This document shows, piece after piece, positions 61,783-64,000 of a stretch of 64,000 bases of DNA; within the stretch, counting starts at the first letter, position 1; each line of letters begins with the position of its first letter. The notes under the pieces are model-generated. The model did no database searches. It was not told where the DNA came from and was given only the letters and a program-made list of their open reading frames with translations. Position numbers and translations under genes: made by a program. The DNA is from Paractinoplanes deccanensis (GTDB taxonomy: Bacteria > Actinomycetota > Actinomycetes > Mycobacteriales > Micromonosporaceae), in NCBI RefSeq assembly GCF_016862115.1, contig NZ_BOMI01000156.1:1-64000 (forward strand), written 5' to 3'.

Positions 61783-62132
61783 CAGGCGTCGGTCCCCTTC
61801 TTGTCGCCGCTCTCGATCTCGTTGTAGATCTGCTCGGCCAGCGGGTCGATCTTGCGGGCCGCGTAGCGCGAGTAGTACCAGGCGATCAGGAACGTCGAGA
61901 CGAACTGGAGCAGGCCGAAGACCAGCGCCACGTTGATGTTCCCGACGAGCTTGGTGCTCATGAAACCGCGGGCATACGCGGAGAGCAGGACGTACAGGGC
62001 GTACCAGAGGAAGAACGCGGCCGTCATCGGAAAGACGAAGCTGCGGACGATATGGCGCAGCCGGCCGAATTCCTCGGACTGCTGCACGGCCACGTACCGC
62101 TCGGCTGAGGTCGAGGGCACTTCGGTAGTCAC
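61782..62132 (-). CDS. DUF485 membrane partner of the acetate symporter
   Basis: A 116-residue protein with two membrane helices (VFPMTAAFFLWYALYVLLSAYA and ALVFGLLQFVSTFLIAWYYSRY) of the DUF485/YjcH family that is nearly always cotranscribed with actP. It may stabilise the symporter. First gene of the pair; the gap upstream to 62249 has no recognised feature beyond a likely promoter. Confidence 0.94.
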   Translation of the reverse strand: MTTEVPSTSAERYVAVQQSEEFGRLRHIVRSFVFPMTAAFFLWYALYVLLSAYARGFMSTKLVGNINVALVFGLLQFVSTFLIAWYYSRYAARKIDPLAEQIYNEIESGDKKGTDA

Positions 62133-62248
62133 CGGGTTTCACCACCTTCGGTGGGGCGGACTTTCCGGCAACGTACGGAGATATGAGGCCCGTCACCGGC
62201 GCCCGGTCGGCTGTTGCGCCGAGTGGCCGTCTGACTGCGCCGAGCGGG

Positions 62249-62758
62249 TCACAGCTCGCGGTATCGGCCTCGATAGTGGATCAGCGGCGCGGCCTGCGCG
62301 TCGACGGTGATCACTTCGATCACGGCCTCGACCAGCAGCGCCCATCCGCAGGGGCGCTCCGATTCGAGCCGGCAGCCGGCCCACGTGCCGTGGCCGGCGG
62401 GCACCGGGCCGTACTCGGTCTCGGTCCACTCGCCGGAGGCGAACAGCCCGCCGGCGGCCGGCATCAGCCCGGCGAAGCGGTCGGCGAGCTGGCGGTCGGC
62501 GGGCGTCAGCGGGATCACCGCGAACCGGCGGGCGGTCTCGACCGCGTCCCAGAAGTCGCTCTCGTCGTCGATCAGGCCGAGGATGCGGCCCGGCTCGCCG
62601 TCGGCCACCAGGGTCGACGAGACGGTCAGCCCGGCCGGGCCGGCCGTCGTCCAGAGCGTGACCGGCGAGGCCAGCCGGCCGCGCAGCCGGCGGACCGGCG
62701 ACTTCTCCTCGTCGGGGGTGGCGAAGGGATCGGTCGAGTGAATCGTCACGCGCACCAT
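62249..62758 (-). CDS. Flavin-reductase-like FMN-binding protein
   Basis: A 169-residue split-barrel protein. SPVTLWTTAGPAGLTVSSTLVADGEPGRILGLIDDESDFWD matches the start of the flavin reductase domain, where FMN-binding residues lie. A C-terminal region (GTWAGCRLESERPCGWALLVEAVIEVI) completes the barrel. It could reduce or bind flavin or simply act as a flavoprotein; the partner oxygenase is not in the window. ATG start 62758. Confidence 0.8.
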   Translation of the reverse strand: MVRVTIHSTDPFATPDEEKSPVRRLRGRLASPVTLWTTAGPAGLTVSSTLVADGEPGRILGLIDDESDFWDAVETARRFAVIPLTPADRQLADRFAGLMPAAGGLFASGEWTETEYGPVPAGHGTWAGCRLESERPCGWALLVEAVIEVITVDAQAAPLIHYRGRYREL

Positions 62759-62822
62759 TCTGGCTTTGATTGCAGAAGGTGCACGCCTCTATCCGCCAAC
62801 ATTGATCAAGAACTATGTTCGG

Positions 62823-63071
62823 ATGGGAGGGAGGCCGCCCGTGCATCAGCAGGTGCAGCTGCACCCGGGAGTGGTGCTGCACGTGGGCGCGGACGCGAGT
62901 GTGCAGTTCGAGGGCTCGCGGGCGCTCACCTTCCGGCTGATCCGGGTCGACCCGCGCCGCACCTACGACGGCTGGCTGTGGCTCGAGGGCTACGTGCTCG
63001 GCCCGACCGGGGCGGCGCTGCAACGCCGCCGCATCTTCGTGCGCCGCGACGGTCTCCGCCCCGCTCGCTGA
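62823..63071 (+). CDS. Small conserved protein, tandem paralog 1
   Basis: An 82-residue protein of no recognised family. It shares with the next gene the core ASVQFEGSRALTFRLIRVDPRRTYDGWLWLEGYVLGPTG ... RRxIFVRRDGL, about 50 residues, mostly beta strands. ATG 62823 (MGGRPPVHQQ) gives a start comparable to its paralog; a longer frame from 62766 also exists. No signal peptide. Clearly a gene, as its codon bias is typical and the paralog conserves the sequence. Confidence 0.7.
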   Translation: MGGRPPVHQQVQLHPGVVLHVGADASVQFEGSRALTFRLIRVDPRRTYDGWLWLEGYVLGPTGAALQRRRIFVRRDGLRPAR

Positions 63072-63122
63072 AGCCTGGGAAGTTGCTGGGAGTACCGTGT
63101 CCCCATTCCTGGGGAGGCGCGG

Positions 63123-63350
63123 ATGGACGAGGCGTTGCCGCGGCCCGGCGACGTCCTTTTCGTGGGAGGGGCAGCCAGCGTCCAGTTCCAGGGCGAGCGG
63201 GCGCTCACGCTCCGGGTCATCCGGGTCGACCCGCGGCTCACCTACGACGGATGGTTGTGGATCGACGGCTACGTGCTGGGCCCGACCGGCGACGCCGTCG
63301 AGCGCCGTGTGATCTTCGTGCGCCGCGACGGCCTGATCAAACGGCGCTGA
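63123..63350 (+). CDS. Small conserved protein, tandem paralog 2
   Basis: A 75-residue protein closely related to the preceding gene, with the same VRVDPRxTYDGWLW and YVLGPTGDAVERRVIFVRRDGL blocks. The GGGGAGGCGCGG before ATG 63123 provides a ribosome site. The two are tandem duplicates 51 bp apart. Function unknown. Confidence 0.75.
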   Translation: MDEALPRPGDVLFVGGAASVQFQGERALTLRVIRVDPRLTYDGWLWIDGYVLGPTGDAVERRVIFVRRDGLIKRR

Positions 63351-63360
63351 GCGCGCTGCC

Positions 63361-64000
63361 TCACCGGCCGGGCGTGACGGCGGCCAGCAGCTCGGGCATG
63401 CGCCTGTCCAGCAGGTCGCCGGCCACGCCGGAGCCGATCAGGTAGGCCGCGCAGCCGTACGCGATGCCCGCCGGCAAGCCGAGCCACAGCCAGACGTCGC
63501 CCAGGAAGAACGCCACCACCTGCAGCGGCACCGACACCACGACCGTCGCCAGCATCGCGCCGAGGGTGAGCAGCCCCTTCGCCGCGCCGCCGCCGGACGA
63601 GAGCGCGAACGGGCTGGTCGTCTCGGGCAGCGCGTAGGCGGCGATCACCGACACCGGCAGCACGACACCGAGCCCCACGCCGTACGCCGCGACGAGCCCG
63701 CCGAACTGCGCGGCCAGGCCCTCGGGGCGCCCGCTCACCAGGGCCACCACGATCGCGACGACCATCAGCAGCGGCACCGTGAACAACGCGTGTGCCGCGG
63801 CCCGCGAGTGGATCTCGGTGCGGCCGGGCACGCCGGCGGTCATGTTCGCCGCGTACGCGCTTCCCTCGTACCCGAACTGGTTGGCCAGCGCGACAGCGGC
63901 CAGCGCGCCCACGAAGCCGCCCATCAGCCCCGGCGACCCGCCGCTCATCGAGACCGACACCGGCAGGAAGAGGCCGACCACGGTGAACGTGATCAGGGCC
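63361..64000 (-). CDS. C-terminal part of a polytopic membrane protein (ABC-2-type permease-like), truncated at the window edge
   Basis: The visible ~212 residues form about six hydrophobic helices. The reading frame stays open to the last base of the window (ALITFTVVGLFLPVS...), so the N-terminal part and true start lie beyond position 64000. Segments such as NQFGYEGSAYAANMTAGVPGR and AHALFTVPLLMVVAIVVALV resemble ABC-2-type export permeases, but the call is tentative without the rest. Confidence 0.6.
   Translation of the reverse strand, partial: ALITFTVVGLFLPVSVSMSGGSPGLMGGFVGALAAVALANQFGYEGSAYAANMTAGVPGRTEIHSRAAAHALFTVPLLMVVAIVVALVSGRPEGLAAQFGGLVAAYGVGLGVVLPVSVIAAYALPETTSPFALSSGGGAAKGLLTLGAMLATVVVSVPLQVVAFFLGDVWLWLGLPAGIAYGCAAYLIGSGVAGDLLDRRMPELLAAVTPGR

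Overview
The window is very GC-rich, almost fully coding DNA from an actinobacterium. Pointers are the third-position G/C bias, frequent GTG starts, 4-bp ATGA/GTGA gene overlaps, a Bpa-type proteasome activator ending in GQYL, and actinobacterial families such as DUF4192, DUF5926, DUF6457, TY-chaperone-like and LppU-like proteins. The gene content fits Micromonosporaceae (for example Actinoplanes), but that placement is inference. The replicative helicase gene dnaB, a DnaA-box-like cluster beside it and a parS-like ParB site suggest a position in the origin-proximal part of the chromosome. No rRNA, tRNA, CRISPR array, insertion sequence or prophage was recognised.

Layout. 1-5.8 kb: a very large low-complexity repeat protein divergent from dnaB, with a cluster of DnaA-box-like nonamers between them. 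5.8-12.2 kb: a polymorphic-toxin locus with a YbaB-like gene, an ESX-like small protein, a 1337-residue toxin (papain-fold/glutamine-deamidase domain plus a RelA/SpoT-like C-terminus) and a candidate immunity gene; a divergent fusion protein combines Imm35-like, deaminase-like and SUKH-3-like parts. 12.2-16.4 kb: a zinc-ribbon protein, a membrane glycosyltransferase and a GGDEF-EAL protein. 16.4-19.7 kb: moaC-mog-moeA-moaE, preceded by a low-GC stretch with a ModE-operator-like dyad and interrupted by a minisatellite minigene. 19.7-30.7 kb: a membrane glycosyltransferase, DoxX, an AAA ATPase with a striking CTAG-rich operator array, an LppU-like protein, a prepilin peptidase, an EndoQ-UvrD fusion helicase, a metallophosphoesterase and an APH-like kinase. 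30.7-40.4 kb: a noncoding 20-bp repeat array, moaA-moaD, a fructosamine kinase, GNAT, DUF4192, PhoD, fdhD, mobA-DUF6457 and a YbjN/CesT-like chaperone. 40.4-54.7 kb: a beta-propeller lipoprotein, an Lrp regulator divergent from DDAH, Bpa, two HAD phosphatases, serS, OsmC, a zincin, AIM24, pheA, small sensory/ACT/PAS proteins, a NERD-like protein and arginine deiminase. 54.7-64 kb: a GH16-like protein, DUF5926, an orphan histidine kinase, a glycerophosphodiesterase, rhodanese, an LCP wall-polymer ligase, the acetate symporter with its DUF485 partner, a flavin reductase, tandem small paralogs and a truncated membrane protein.

How genes work together. Three separate loci (moaC-mog-moeA-moaE, moaA-moaD, fdhD/mobA) supply molybdenum cofactor and formate-dehydrogenase maturation. 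DDAH and arginine deiminase both release citrulline from (methyl)arginine. The toxin operon has translationally coupled genes, as expected for a toxin with its cognate immunity protein. A second theme is the abundance of short GC-rich tandem repeats with unrelated unit lengths (14, 17, 20, 30, 39, 45 and 56 bp), mostly in intergenic spaces or protein linkers.
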